Of a DNA stretch of 64,000 bases, positions 24,301 to 39,300 are shown one piece after another. The position numbers and the translations under genes were made by a program. The stretch is from contig JAQMRL010000001.1 of NCBI GenBank assembly GCA_035578175.1, positions 434,385,545 to 434,449,544 on the forward strand, read 5' to 3'. The stretch is from Catonia carolina. Lineage: Eukaryota > Arthropoda > Insecta > Hemiptera > Achilidae. The notes beneath the pieces are model-generated. The model was not told the DNA's origin, did not search any database, and was given only the letters and a program-made list of their open reading frames with translations. Each line of letters begins with the position of its first letter. The first letter of the stretch is position 1.

Positions 24301-27300
24301 TTTTTCTCACGAAAACGTGAGAAAAATCGATTTTTTTAACATTTCGGTCTTAGTATGCATTTTACGACAAAAGTGTATATAATTAAATTTATAGAAAATT
24401 AAAAGATCTACAACTTTTGTTTAGAGCATTTTTCTCTACAGAGCCTAGTTTAGCGTGAAAGCGTGATTTTCCGTATTTTTAAGCCAAACTGAGTTCGATT
24501 GTCATTTTGCGTCATTCACTCATGATTAAAATAAGGTTATGTTTTTGAGGTTAGTTTTTGTTTATTTATAATATTTTATTAATAATGTTAGGTTTATTAT
24601 TAATCATTTGCATTGGCAAGAGAAAGTTGTGTGAGTGTTTCACACCAGATTTTTTAATTAATTATCTTTCAAATCTAGAGTAGTGTAAGGCTTACTTTTT
24701 TGGCGTGTTTTTCAGGTGAGAGACTGATCAGATACTCAAGAGTAAATAAATCAAATATAGTGTGAAAGACTGATGTGTGTTTCACTGAAATTTTTCTTTA
24801 TTTCTATAAAATATTATATGCATTTTATAAAAAATTCACTTTGGGCTATTTTTCAATAAAACTACATAAATATCTATGATGCGTCCCTCTATCACGCAGT
24901 TGTTCGGCGAGTGGTAAACTTGAGTACCAGTTGTCTACATAGGGGCACCTACCATAGTCAACTTTTACAATGCAAAATATATAGTAATATGAAAACCATA
25001 AAAAAATTAACAGATGAAATTTTTTTCATTATATAATATTATTAAAACATGATTAATAATGCAAATAAAGTATAAAAATAGTCAATATTATGTGATAGTA
25101 ATATTAAGCTGTCAAGTATCACCGACTCATTTTTGACTCGGCGGATCAAGTAAATCATGAACCATGACTACATAAATGTTTCTTGAATTCATTTCTAACA
25201 GCTCAGTATATGATTCAATGCAAACGAGCATCCAATTCGTCTCACGATTCTATTAAAAACACTATTACGTGAGAGACGGATTAGTCTCTCAAAAGTAAAT
25301 TTTACAGATCTGGTGAGAGACATATAAGTGTCTCATGGGAGTCAACCTGTTAAATAATGAATTAACAATTCAAAGGTTGGCATCAATAGTTCATGTGAAT
25401 AAAATTCCTGCAAGGAACACAAATTGCCTACTTGGTATTATTTCATTAGTATGTAGTTCTATTAGGTAATACATATGTAATTTTATGTACTAGCTGCTAA
25501 TCGTTGAGGTATATTTTTTAGTATCACTGTACGTAACATCTTCACTGAGTCTCAGCTATCTAACTTGTCTGAAACTTTAACATTTTAGGGGTACATATTG
25601 GCAATTATTAAGGGGTAATGGTTTTAGTTGCACTATAAATAAAATCGCCGAAATTCAGCCAAACTCATTTGTAACTTAGTAAACAATCAATATTGGTTTA
25701 AGGGCTGAACACCATTTTTAACCCCTTAATAGGTTTAACAATAGGATTAACACAATATGGTGAAATATCAAAATTGTTTTTGTTCAACTTTTCTATTTAC
25801 CGTAAAGAGAATATTCCCTCCAAATTTCAGCTTTCCAGCTATTGTGCAAGTAGGAGAATTAATGATAAGTAAGTAAGTCAGTCAATCAGTGAGAGCTTTT
25901 CCATTTATCTTTGTAAAAGATGGTCAATTGCGTGTTTTATAAACTATGAGGAAGAGCTCAATGGAAATTCAACAGGATGTTTTTAGTAATGTTAGGACAC
26001 ACATTTTATTGATAAGTTATCAATCATAACTGTATGTGCATCCTACAGTACCTAGAGAGTTACTAAAAATAATTTAACAAGGAAGTAAGGTGACAAGGGA
26101 AAAATTTAGGCTTTTTACTAATTACATTATGGTAGGAATCATTTGCACAAATCAGTTTTTAAGATTGTAGAGTGCAAAGGGTAGAAAAAAGATAATTAAA
26201 AAGTATCCTGTTGAATGGAATCCTTGTTCTTCACGTTGTTACTATTATTATTATTATACCATTTTAAACATAAAAAGCGGGAAAATTAAAAACTTTAACG
26301 ATATAAAGTCAATTTTTTTCTTTTTGTTTCATGTGAACTCCTTAAAGATAATGTTACACGGTTTATGGTTAATAAAATTTTTAACTTATTTGTTTCAGTA
26401 CCGAACAAATTTAATTCCTCCAGAAAGTGGAAATGTAACAGGTCAGTACAAAACTATATTTTTATGAATAATTCATTATGTTCAAGTTACCATAATTTTT
26501 ACTTTAGAACATGGAGTATAATAATTCAATTATTTTTTTTACGATAGCTAAGGTAAAGAAGGATTTCATAACAGATGTATTAGACTAAAATATGTCAAAG
26601 GAAAATTAAAACGCCTGTAGTACTCAGTAAAATAAGAAATATTACACTTGTACAAATGAAAATGAATGCTCATTACATCTTTTTTCATACAGAGGTAATT
26701 TTAAGTTAATGGAATGCCAAACATCAAAGTACATCAATAACCACTGCCTAATATTCAAGTCTGTATATGGATATACAATCTGTATATAATCCTTTACTAG
26801 GATTTGAACCAGGAACCTTTGTCCCAAAAAAATCAGCTGTTAAATAGCTGACGTTACGCCAATAACTTTACCTCTAGACCAACCCAATGGGTCAATTGTT
26901 TAATGAATCATTATTTACTATCAGAATATAAACATGTGTGTCATAAAAATGTATATATGTGTATGTCACCAGAAGGGGAAAATTCAGTTATTGCTAGTAG
27001 AGGGAGGGGGATGTACATTTGTACCAAAAATGTCTATAGACTTGGTACTTGTTATAATATGTTTGTTTTGGAACTATGTTAACATATTTGTTGCAGCTGC
27101 TGGCATATTGGCATTGCATCATCATTGTAGACATAGTTAGTTCTTGATACTGCCAATTGGTTAAGTAGTAAATTCAGATATTCCAATAATGTCATTATTC
27201 ACTTATGTTAGGTTATGATTCTGTGTCTGTACTAAAATTCTGAATAATCTAATATTACAGTAATCTGAGTAATAAGCTAATTAAATTTGAAAATTTTTAA

Positions 27301-30300
27301 ATTAATAGCTCAAATGCATTTTATTCAGTGAATTTATAAGGTTGTCTGAACAATTTAGGTCCTTTCCTCTGTTAACCTCTTGAGGGCAAGTTAATTTTGA
27401 AAATTGATCATAATCTCGCTCTGAAAATCATGCAATAACATATGAATAACAGCTGATGATGCGACAAGAGGGCAGTGCAACCAACAAAGGTTTTTGGCAA
27501 CATATGTAACAATTGGGTGTCAAAAGTATTTATAAAATATCAAGCTGTGTACACCACAACACATATTTGTGGTGTTAAATTCCATATATGTGTCGATATG
27601 CTTCAAGAGGTTAAGGATACTAAATGGTTGTTTCTATTAGGCTAATGTCTTCAGGATTCTCACTAGAGGAGTAGTTGAGATTGGCACAGCATTTTGAGAA
27701 AAACAAACTTTGTGTAAATAGATATCCTACACACAAACACAGTTTTTTTTTTAACCAAGAATTTTTTTTCTGTTTCAGATTTAAATAACTGGGAAATCAG
27801 TGGATCTTATATAGAGGGCTCCAATATTTTAGGATTAGTTGTTTTCGCAATAGTAATTGGAATTGCAATAGGTCAAACAGGACCAGCTGGAATAGCTCTT
27901 TTAAAATTTTTTGAATCTCTGTCAGATGTCACCATGCTTATGACAACATGGGTTATTTGGTAATCTATTCCATTTTATTGAAACTATTTTTCTTTTGTTT
28001 ATTTGCTACAATATAAAGTAAAATCCATAAAAATGAAACACAACATCGGTTAAGTACCATATTTATATGAAACTAAGTATGTGATGAGAGTAATGGGCCT
28101 ATATGAGGTGTGGCTATTAAATACCGAGACTGACGTAAAAAATTTTATTTTTAAATTATACATAATCACTTATTGTCACCTTCATTATACACTCCTTCTA
28201 TATCCGTACAACGCTTCATGCAAATTTTCCATTGTTGGAAACAGTGCTGGAAGTCATCTTCTGTCAGCTCCTTCAGGACACGTGCCGCTTTCTCTTTTAC
28301 AGCTTCAACAGACTCAAATCTTGTCCCTTTTAATGCAGATTTCACCTTAGGGAACAGGTAGAAGTCACATAGTGCAAGATCTGATGAATAAGGTGGATGT
28401 TCTAACACTGATGCTGTACATGGCTAGGAACCTCTTGACAGATAACGCGGAATGAGCTGGCGCATTGTCTTAGTGGAGAACCTATGATTTGTCCTTCCAC
28501 ATTTCGGGGCGTTTTTCCTTACTCTTTGACGTAGTTTAGAAAGTACCTCCAGGTAGTAATATTGATTAATTGTTTGACCTTCAGGAACCCAGTGAAGGTA
28601 CACAATCCCATGGATATAAAAAAAAACAATCACCATTGCTTTAAATTTTGACTTGCTCATTCGAGCTTTTTTGGCTCTCAGTGAAGTTCAGCTCCTCCAG
28701 TGCATGGTTTGGTGCTTCGTTTACTGATCATAAGTAAAAACCCACATTTCATCACATGTTATTATCTTCTACCTGTTCCCTAAGGTGAAATCTGCATTAA
28801 AAGGGACAAGATTTGAGTTTGTGGAAGCTGTAAAAGAGAAAGCACCATGTGTCCTGAAGGAGCAGACAGAAGATGACTTCCAGCACTATTTCCAACAATG
28901 GAAAATTTGCATGGAGCGTTGTATGTATAGAGAAAGAGTGTACATTGAAGGTGACAATAAGTGATTATGTATAAAATTAAAATTAAATTTTTTACGTCAG
29001 TCTTGTTATTTAATAGTCACATCTCGTATTAAATTAATTTATATTACTATCATTATTGTTTCAAAGAATACATTTTATTTTTATTAAAACTGAAGGAGTT
29101 TTCCAAGTACAATGTTAAATTTTTCTTGATAACCAAGTTTTTGAATCACTAAAAACTTTGTTGATGCAGATTATAGAAAATGTTCTATCTCTATAATTTA
29201 ACCTTTAATTACCATTGTCATGCCTCACAGGCACAGCAGGTTGGCCTGAGCTATTTTTTCTTCACCTTCCACTTCTATTGGGTTAACCATTTTTTTAGCT
29301 TCCAATCTAGTTCAAAGGTGTTAGTGTTATAATTTTCTAATTTTCAAAAACATTATTCCCTTTTTTGTTTTTTTTTTTTTAGTAAAAGATTTGGGTTTTA
29401 TAGATGTTTGTTGTGATAGGGATATACATGGACCATCTGAAATAAACTAAGAAGTTCAGAACTCCAGAGAAATTTCTGTACAGATTTACAAAAAAACCAA
29501 TAATATTATAACCCTTTCTAAAAAAAAAAAAGAAAAAACTGTTTATTTTTGGGGTCTTCAAAGCATCACAATAAATCAATGGATCAAATAAATGGAGCCC
29601 AGAAAAAGCATCATATTACAGTAACATTTATTTCCCGATAAATAAGTCTTCAATGTTCAGAACCCTTGCATAAAAATATTGTTGTGAAAATTAATCGAAC
29701 ATTTTGGCTGTGCAGTTTCCATAAAAATAATTTTTTATGTGTTAATTTTTAATATAATTTGTAATTAAATACAATTGTTTACCACAAACAGTTAATTAAT
29801 TAGGTTAATTATTTGCTATTTTGAAGTTATGAGATTTTGAAGTCAACTAATTTTTTTTTAATCCATGAGGAAAGACAATTTTAAATATCATTATAATTAA
29901 AACCTACGAAAATTTTCAAGTTTTTATTGGATGTACCTGTTCACAAAATATGTCTGAAGAACATAACTTCTAAAAAAAAAACAAGAATTTTAGTTATTTT
30001 TCATCTCAATAAAAGCTTTTTAAGCTAAGCTACTGTGCATAACAGACCCGATGACAGTGGTTGTGTGGTAAATATTGCACAACAGCACTTAAAGGTTAAA
30101 GAAATACTAGTGGATGAAGGGGTTAGTATTGCTTAATTTTAGTTTTTTTAGTGGATAAAGCTGTTAAGATCACTTGACACCTTCTTCCAGAATGAACTAC
30201 TCAGATATTTTATTTTTAGGATAATAACAGTTAACAGTACCAATAAACATTTATCTTGATTTTGTAAAATAAATTCTCTTATTAAAAATTTTATCTTGTA

Positions 30301-33300
30301 AAATTAAAATACTCTTCATCCACTCTCAGAGGATACAATTAACAATAGAAGCTTATTAGTTTTAAAAACGTCTTATTTTGAACCACGAAATTGTTTTTTA
30401 AGTAAAGATATGTTAATAAATCTTCTTTTTTCAGGCTGTCACCAGTTGGAGTATTTTTCTTAGTAACATCAAAAATTCTGGAAACAGAAAGTTTTGCATT
30501 AGTAATGAGTCAGCTGGGCTTGTATTTTGTAACAGTGCTAGCAGGATTATTTATACATGGTTATGTAGTATTACCTTTCTTGTATTTTCTCTTCACACGT
30601 AAATCTCCAATTCAATTCCTTAAAAATATGAGCCAGGCAATTATTACAGCATTTGGAACTGCATCCAGGTAATATCTCTTATTATTTTTAGTATTATTTT
30701 TTACGTCTGATTGTTTTGTAATTGCTGCTAATGCAGTTGGTGAGAAGGATGATTGATAAAGATGAGTGATGAAAAAATGCGAGACCTGACAGGGAATCGA
30801 ACCCGGGACCCCGGTGTAGAAGCCAGTTATGCTAACCACTACGCCAACGGGCCGGCCATAGGCCATTATGTTAAGTAGTCTTTCTTCATTACATATATAT
30901 ACACATCCACTTCTGTTCCATGATACTTGGGCCTAGGAGTTGAATAAGCCTCTCTATTTCCTCTGTCTTTCCACCTGCTTCCTCCACACAATGCCCCTCC
31001 TCCCCAAGATTCCAACATCCATTCTCTTCACATTCCCCAGCCACCTCATATGTTATCCTCCACCCTCCTCTGTTGTTTAGATCAACAGCTGAAAGACTGG
31101 TTTGAACCTCTAGAGATTTTACTAAGTAAAAATGAGGAGTGAGGTGGTTTACTATTGCCTTCCTCACAGAGTTGATAGAATATACTTATCAGCATGCCAG
31201 GTACTCCAAAAAGCATGTACTTTCCACCCTGCAAATGACACCATCACTTCATTCACCACAGGGTCTGGCTGTATAGTGAAATTGATTACTTGCAGAGATT
31301 ACTCTGATTAGTGTCTTTTGCCCCTTTACCTCTTCTGTTCTTAAATATTTCAGTCATATAACTGGCTGACTATTTTGATAAGGAACAGAACTATTTTTTG
31401 TAGCCCTGGAACCAACAGATCGAGTGCAGTTAATTTAACACTCCACCTGCTCATGCTTATCGGCAAGACTTACCAACCCTTCCTTCTCAGACTTACCAAC
31501 CCAATATCCTCATTTTGTACTTCTTTATCCATCATAGTCTTTCCTGCAATACTTCTGCGAAATTTCATCTCTCCTGCTTGCAGTCTGGTCAATTCTCTCT
31601 CATTTAGCACCCGTGACTCCTAATGTAAGTCGGTAATGGTAAAAAAATAGTACATTTCATACTTTTTTTATATAACTGCATCCAGGAGACAACAAAAGGG
31701 AGTATAGGACATGCCATAATAAAACTGATAAGTTAAAATTTTCAACATGATAAATTCAATACTTACCAATCATTTTTTACTATTACTAACCTGCTTACTT
31801 CAATAAGCATACACCAACCCCTTTATATCAAATAATACACAATATTTGTCTCAACATTTAATAAGAAGTTCTATATTTTTCCTACTAAAAACTATTCAGA
31901 AAGAATTTCATGTAGGCCTACACTGTAAAGTGTTTCATCAATCAATCAAGTATTTTTGTAGCTTTTTATAAACAGACTTAAATTGTCGCAACTTTTTAAA
32001 GTGTGTGGCAATTTACTGATATATTTTCTACCTGCAAAAGTCGGTTTTCATTCAAATAATTTATTGTTATGATTAGCAGCATAGTAATTAATTCTGTTTC
32101 TGGCGTAGTGGTTGCGAACATTTAAATTCTGTAAAAATGTATTTTTCTTTGCGAATATTATCATTTCAGAAATGTACAAAGAAGCAACTGCAAGCAAGTG
32201 AAGCTCTTTACATAGTGATCTGCATGAGGTTAAGGGTTGACTTCCACCATACACCTAATAGCTTTTTACTGAATTTTAAAAACTCTTTTCATGTTACTCT
32301 GTGATGAATTTCCCCATACTAATATGGCGTATACCGGATATGAAATAAAATTAAACCATCATAAGCTGCTATTAACAATTTCTTGTCATTTAACCTGACA
32401 TTTTTTTAATGCAAATATCCTAGATGATATTTTACTACATTTGATCGGTATAATAATCCCACGATAAAGTTTGATCTAGAGACACCTAAAAATTTCACTG
32501 TTTGCACATTTTCTAGGATATTATATTGTGTAAAGACATCCACTTCTCTATTTTCACTTATATTAAGTTTTTGAACTGTAAGTACTGACACTTTTTCCCA
32601 TTGACTGTTAACATTAATTTATTCCGAAATTGAACTACACATTTTAGGCTAATATGTGTATTCACTTTGAGACTATTTACCAGTAAACTTTTGTTTATTA
32701 TTGAAGTATCATCAGTAAATAATAAAGCTCTACTGTTAGGTATGTTTTCTGGTAATCTATATAAATGCATAGCATAAACACAATGGGACCTAAAATTGAA
32801 CTGTAGAACACCAACTTTGATGTCAAGCATTTTAGACAGAACTTTTGTTAGTTTTCCCCTAACAACTTTAGTTATTTCTTCGCACTGTATTTTACCTATA
32901 AGATAGGACTGAAACTATTGGAGTTCTACATCCATAACACTTAATGACTAACATTTTCAATAAGACTACACTATCAACACAGTCCAAAGCTTTACTTAGA
33001 GCTAAAAACACAGTTACAGGGTTCTCTCCTGCATCCAATATATCAACTACCAGCTCAAAAAGTAAGACAATAGCGGTTTCAGTTGATTTACCCTTTTTGG
33101 AAACCATGCTGATCTTTTGAGATGATAAGGTTTTCAGTCAAAAAACTGATTAACCTAATGAACACTACCTTTTCAATAATTTTGCTAATAGTTTAGAATA
33201 TTTATGGGCTCATGATTTTCAACTGATTGGGTATCACCATTCTTAAAAATAGGCAATATTTTACTTCCTTCAATTGTTTTGGAAATACACCTACTTCCAG

Positions 33301-36300
33301 CGAGAAATTAATTAGACAAAGGAGAGGTGTTAATAAGAAATTTTCTACATTCTTTAACAATAATACTAGAGATCCTGTCTAACCCTACCGTTTCCTCACT
33401 TTTTAAAATCAATAACTGATTCTAGTTCCTCATATGAAACTGTGCTAAACACAAATTGATTTACAACTCTGTCACCCCTTCCTTCAAATTACCCCCTCAG
33501 TTTCCATAATCTGCTGTTAAAGATTTGAAGCTACTTCCTGATAATAGGCTACTTATTAAAATAATCACTAATTTCTAAACCATTCTCTATAACTTCATTG
33601 TTGCTATCAACAATTTTTGGTATATCTGTAAATCCCTTGTTACTAACACCCTGATTCTTATTTATTGTTTCACACATTGCTGAGTTAAAATTTGTTGATT
33701 TATGGAAGACTTTAGCAGTTTTTTTCGTATATTAGCACCCTGAACTTCTCTGGCATCAGTTAATACTTTTTTTTTAATTTGTTTGTACCTTTGTTCATTA
33801 CATGTATTTTTATCTGATTTAAACTTAGAGTAGACATCTTTGATTTCAGATCTTAGTTTGAAAAAAATGAACACTGGTCTGTTTCACTAACAATATCTTT
33901 TTTACTGGACAACTACTATTATATTGAAATTTTAAAGTCTTTATAAAATTATGATAGTTTTTATTAATTTCAGAAGCATTAATCTTAGCACTAATCTAGT
34001 CTTATCATCTCCTTTGTATAAACTGTGCAATAAATAATTAATATTTTTCTAGTCCTCTTGCCTAATTTCTTAATTTACTATTTGGTTCAGGGCATGACCA
34101 CCAAAATGCTGAATTTCTATTACTTGGTACCCATGATGAAAGAAATCTGAACCCCTTAACCTAACTTGACAACTACCAATATATGCTTAAATATTATCTA
34201 TTATTGTTCGTGAACGACTAGTAATAATCCTTAACTTTTATTGCCAGACTGTTCATATTCATAATATCCCTAAATTCTGACATTTTACTCTGAGTGGCAA
34301 GATTTACATTAAAATCACCCATAATAACAACTCATATATCGTTCAGTCAAACTCTCCCACAGTTCACTGAACAATGTACAGAATTAGAATTGATCCCAAT
34401 CACCATTTGAAGACATATAAAAACCTATGACAGCCATATTTTCCAGTGTATCCATCCTAACTTCTAAACCTACTATTTCAATATGCATTTCCTGAGAAAA
34501 CTATCTACAAAAGATAAGCTACATGTATAGATGTTGCTACACTACTAACTAATATAAATCAGTATACATACGCCTCTACTTTTTTGAAATTTCTTACAGT
34601 AAAAAGCATTAATAGAAAACCCTGGGAATCATAGAAATCTCAGTTCTTTTTAACCCATGTTCAGTGAATAGTACCATATCTGGGTTCTCAAACCTTAAAA
34701 ATGTTTCAACTCTATCTACTTTATTATTTAGATATTGAATATTTTCGTGTAAAATAGAGAAGTGAGATGTATTCATTGCCTGAACTTCATGGTAAAGTAA
34801 TTTTGTGCACCTACCTGCTAATTTACTGTAATTTTTGTGCTTGTCGATAGCCTAAACACCAACCTGCCTTTTAAAACAACCCTGTGATCTAAATTTAAAC
34901 CTAACCTGTTTACCTTTTTACCTTTTTGTAGCAACTGTGGTTTCTTCATGTGAGGTTTGGTTGTTCTAACATAACCTAACCTTCTTTTTCCTAACACTTT
35001 TCTCCCTGTTTTATCCATTTCATTAAAAAGTATCCTTAGATTTCAATTTATCTGGGAGTGTAGGGCCAACATTTAACGAGGAAACCTAACCTATCACACA
35101 GTAAATTGTCAATTAAATTTAAATCTAACCCATGTTTAGTATAGTTATCACAATTTAGCCTTTCATTGATAAAGTTTATTTTAACCCTTTCAATTATTTT
35201 ACTTTTAAGGTTGTTAATTTTTTATGCATTTTATGGTTTGTTTTATTTATAACTTTATTTACTTCTTTCTATACTTATTCTATTTACTTTATTCTGGCTT
35301 ATCATACCAAAAGGGAATAGCGTTTATTAATAATTTCACTTCGTTACTTATCTCCTTACTTCATCTCCTTGATCTTCCTTCCTTGGTATTTTCTTATTCC
35401 AGAGCAGGTGTCTCCAACTCTGGAATATCTTTTTTTTCTTTCTCTGATCTCTTTGTAATTTCGTGTTTTATACTGCTATTTTTGCTCCTAAGTAAGTAAA
35501 ACTTCCTGCAACTTTTAATCTCTTGTTACACAACAGGATAACCCTTTCCAATCTCCTGTACCGTCCTCTTACAATCACATTACTCGTTTTACTGATTTCA
35601 AGTCCCACTGACTGAACCTGTCTGTTCCATTCATCCAGCTCTTCCAGTAACTCCTCGATCTTCTCACGCCATATTGCCATGTTTTCTAAAAATATCATAT
35701 GTTTTGGTTCTATATTTTTATCTTTTGTAAATTTTCTTTTACTTTCCTTCCCACCAGTTCTACCATATGATTTATGACCATTTGGTTCATGACCATATTA
35801 AACAGAATTGGCTACAACACAGTATTCCTTGCTTCAGTCCTCTCATAACCTCAAATCATACCATTGGACCTGCCAAAATTATTCTCACCCAGCACCAATT
35901 TATGTACAGGTCTACACCTAGTTCCTCAAGGCTTTGCCAAATATATTCCCTTACTATCATGTCAAAGGCCTTCTTAATGTCAATGAAAACCATATATATT
36001 TTCTTCCCAAATTCCCACTTCTTCTCAGTCATATTTCTCTCCACAAAAATCCGATCCACCATGCTCCTTCCTGGCTGGAAACCATGCCAAGTGTTCTTCA
36101 CTCAATATTCCTTCAACTGAAACAAAGACTATCCTTTCGAACAATTTTGCACACCTCATTAACGTGATCCCTCTGTAGTTCTTACACCAATGCCTGTATC
36201 CCTTCTTAATTACATAGACACCACTTCCCCTTACCACAATCCATTGGCACTGAATCCTCACGTTGGACCGACGATATCAAGAGAGTGATTGACAACTGAT

Positions 36301-39300
36301 AGTAGAGAGTTCAAAGTAGGACAGAGTGGATTGCACTGATGGATGCCTATGTCCAGTAGTGCCCTCGAAGGGCTGGTTCAGATCCAAAATATTCCAGTTT
36401 TCTACATTTCACAGTAATCTGAATTTTCAAATTCCTATTCAATCTCACCAAGACCATAGTGTTCTTAACTATTCAGTATATACATCCATGATATCTTCAC
36501 TAATCTACTGTAACACCACAGCTTAAAGGTCTTCGACCTTTTTGTCTCATTATGGTTCAGTATCTAAGCCTTTACCACCTTATAATAACATCAAAAACCT
36601 CGCTACATAAGAAATCTTTTCACTTGTGGAGAGTTATTTAATACAGAGTTATCATAAAAGTACAGTGGGATTTAAGACATGGGTTTAGTAAAAACAAAAT
36701 TATCTTTTTTTACATCAATTTCTTGATCTTAAGTAATTTTGTTTGTAATAATAATAATAAGCAACAAATATAAATTATGTAGGTATATTATTTTATGTCG
36801 CCGTTTAGATCATCAGCCGAAAGGCTGTTTTGAATCTCTGGAGGTTTTACTATGTAAAATGAGGAGGGAGGTAGTTTACCATTTCCTTCCTTAATGGTGG
36901 AAAAGCATACTTATCAGCATGCCGGGCCCTCTGATAAGCATCTAGGTACTTTTCACCTTCCAAATGACACCTTCACTTCATTTACCACAGGATCTAGCTC
37001 TTAAAGTAATGAAATTCCAAGAGGAAATAACTCTGACTAGTGTATTTTACACCTCTACCTCTTCTGTTCTTAAGTACTTCAGTCATATAATTGGCTAACC
37101 ATGTGATAAGAAACAGAACTATTTTTTGTAGCCCTGGAACTAGCAGAACGAGTGGAAATAATTTAACACTCCACCTGTCTGTTATGGGCATTTTATTATT
37201 TCTGTTATTGAGCATTTATCATTTTATGTGACTATAAAAGTTTATTTATTTATTTTTACCCCCGAAAAATATACCTTATGAATCAACCAACAAGAAGAAT
37301 CAATTGAAGTTTGCTTTCACACTGAATAATTATATTATTGTTAAACTAAGACTGACTAGCAAATGTAGCAATAATTATTACCTATATCATTCTTATTTTT
37401 CTGTTTTTCAGTAATGCAACTTTACCTGTCTCAATGCAATGTATTGAAGAAAAATGCGGCATTGATGAAAGGATATCACGTTTTGTGATGCCGATTGGTG
37501 CAACTATTAATATGGATGGAACTGCTCTTTATGAAGCAGTAGCTGCATTATTTATTGCACAAATTCGAAATGTACCTCTCAGTTTTGGCCACATTGTTGC
37601 TGTGAGGTAAGGTTATAAATCTTATGCTAAGTAACTATTTTAACCCTTCACTGCATGAATTTTTTTAATTTGTAAAAATTAACAAACAAAAACATATCTG
37701 AAACAAATAATCTCCAAAAAGCTTAGCAAAATTATAAAAAATAGATTTCATTAACTGTTTTTCGTGAAAAATTGGTTGTTGCGCACATATGCAACATTAT
37801 GCACACAGGCACTACAAGATGAAAGAAAAAAGAAAAATTTTATTGTTATTTTTTTAATTTTTGTTCAGAACTACAAAGCATATTAACATGTTCAAAATAT
37901 AATAATTATTCTACAAAATCTATCATTATTTTTTCCTCACATTTGCATTAAATTTATATTTATTTTGTTTTTGTGCAAGTGATTATTTACTGTACTCTTG
38001 TTTGAAAGAAAAACAATTAATTAAAAACCTTAGTTTAATAATATAATACACAAAATAATAAAGGAACAATAAAATTATTACTAAGGCATGAAAAGTCTAC
38101 CTACTAAATTATAAACAAATTTTTTACGAGATAAAATTATGTAAAAAAGAATTAAGAATTACTTTCCGTGAAAAGCATTGTTATGAAAGACTGATGTGAT
38201 TTTCTGTAAGCACACAAGGTCAGTGGAACTTTTCATAAGTACAGCACACGCATAAGTTTCCAATGATTTGTAGGTCTATGAGCCAAACACCACTTGCTTA
38301 CAAGCTCATTTCAAAACTTATTTATTTCTATCTTAAAAAACATGGCTAGGATATTAATTTTGTGGGTATACAAATATTCATAATAGCTCAGTGGCAAAGT
38401 TTTTTGATGTTTCTCTTTGTTGATAATAAAAAAATATAGAGTGGAATTACTTTTAAAAGAAGAACAAAATGTTTTGTCTGTGTAAAAAATGTAGAATGAA
38501 CTTATGTATGTTGAGGGTAATTAACTTCTATTACAATTTTGTTTATTTATGACAGTTGTTTTTTTTCAACCTCCAATAGGCCATAGATCAAAGACAAGTG
38601 AATATAGAAAAAATGTACTATTGTTAAAATTTGCATACAATTACGGCTACTTTTCGACATAATCACCTTAACGATTGAAGCATTTGTTGTACCTGTGCAC
38701 AAGCTATCCGATACGCCACTTGAAATGAGTCTTGATGTTGTCTTAAAGTTAAGGACAACGATTAATGCAGCTGGTTATTGTGAGACTTAATGAAGTTTGC
38801 AAAGAGTCATCCAAAACAAAAAAAGAGGTATGCCGTAACATCGCCCCTCCTCACAGTGCTGGTGCAACCCAATGGCTCCTTGAACAATTTCAGTGGGGCA
38901 ATTTCAATCACCCACTAAACAGTCCCAACCCAGCATCAAGTGACTTCCATCTTTTTCCTGAACTGTGGCTAGGAGGGCAGTGTTTCCAAAATAACAAGGA
39001 ACTTCAAGACAATGTCAAGACTCAAGGTGGTCCAACCCAATGGCTCCTTGAAAAATTTCTGTGGGGCAATTTCAATCACCCACTAAACAGTCCCAACCCA
39101 GTATCGAGTGACTTCCATATTTTCCCTGAACTGTGGCTAGGAGGGCAGTGTTTCCAAAATAACAAGGAACTTCAAGACAATGTCAAGACTCAAGGTGGTC
39201 CAACACAATGGCTCCTTGAAAAATTTCTGTGGGGCAATTTCAATCACCCACTAAACAGTCCCAACCCAGCATCAAGTGACTTCCATCTTTTTCCTGAACT

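Larger units (their letters stand above)
23570..25353. mobile_element. PiggyBac-like non-autonomous element with TTAA target duplication
   Basis: TTAA at 23570-23573 and 25350-25353; inverted ends CAGGTTGACTCC and GGAGTCAACCTG. Subterminal GTGAGAGAC / GTCTCTCA motifs repeat near 24714, 25270 and 25314. No transposase seen. Element F is inserted inside (23696-24649). Confidence 0.82.

Noticed and set aside
30777..30850. tRNA gene suggested by GTTGGCGTAGTGGTTAGCAT and GGGTTCGATTCCC
   Set aside because: The acceptor stem does not close and a SINE body follows directly; it is a tRNA-derived SINE head.
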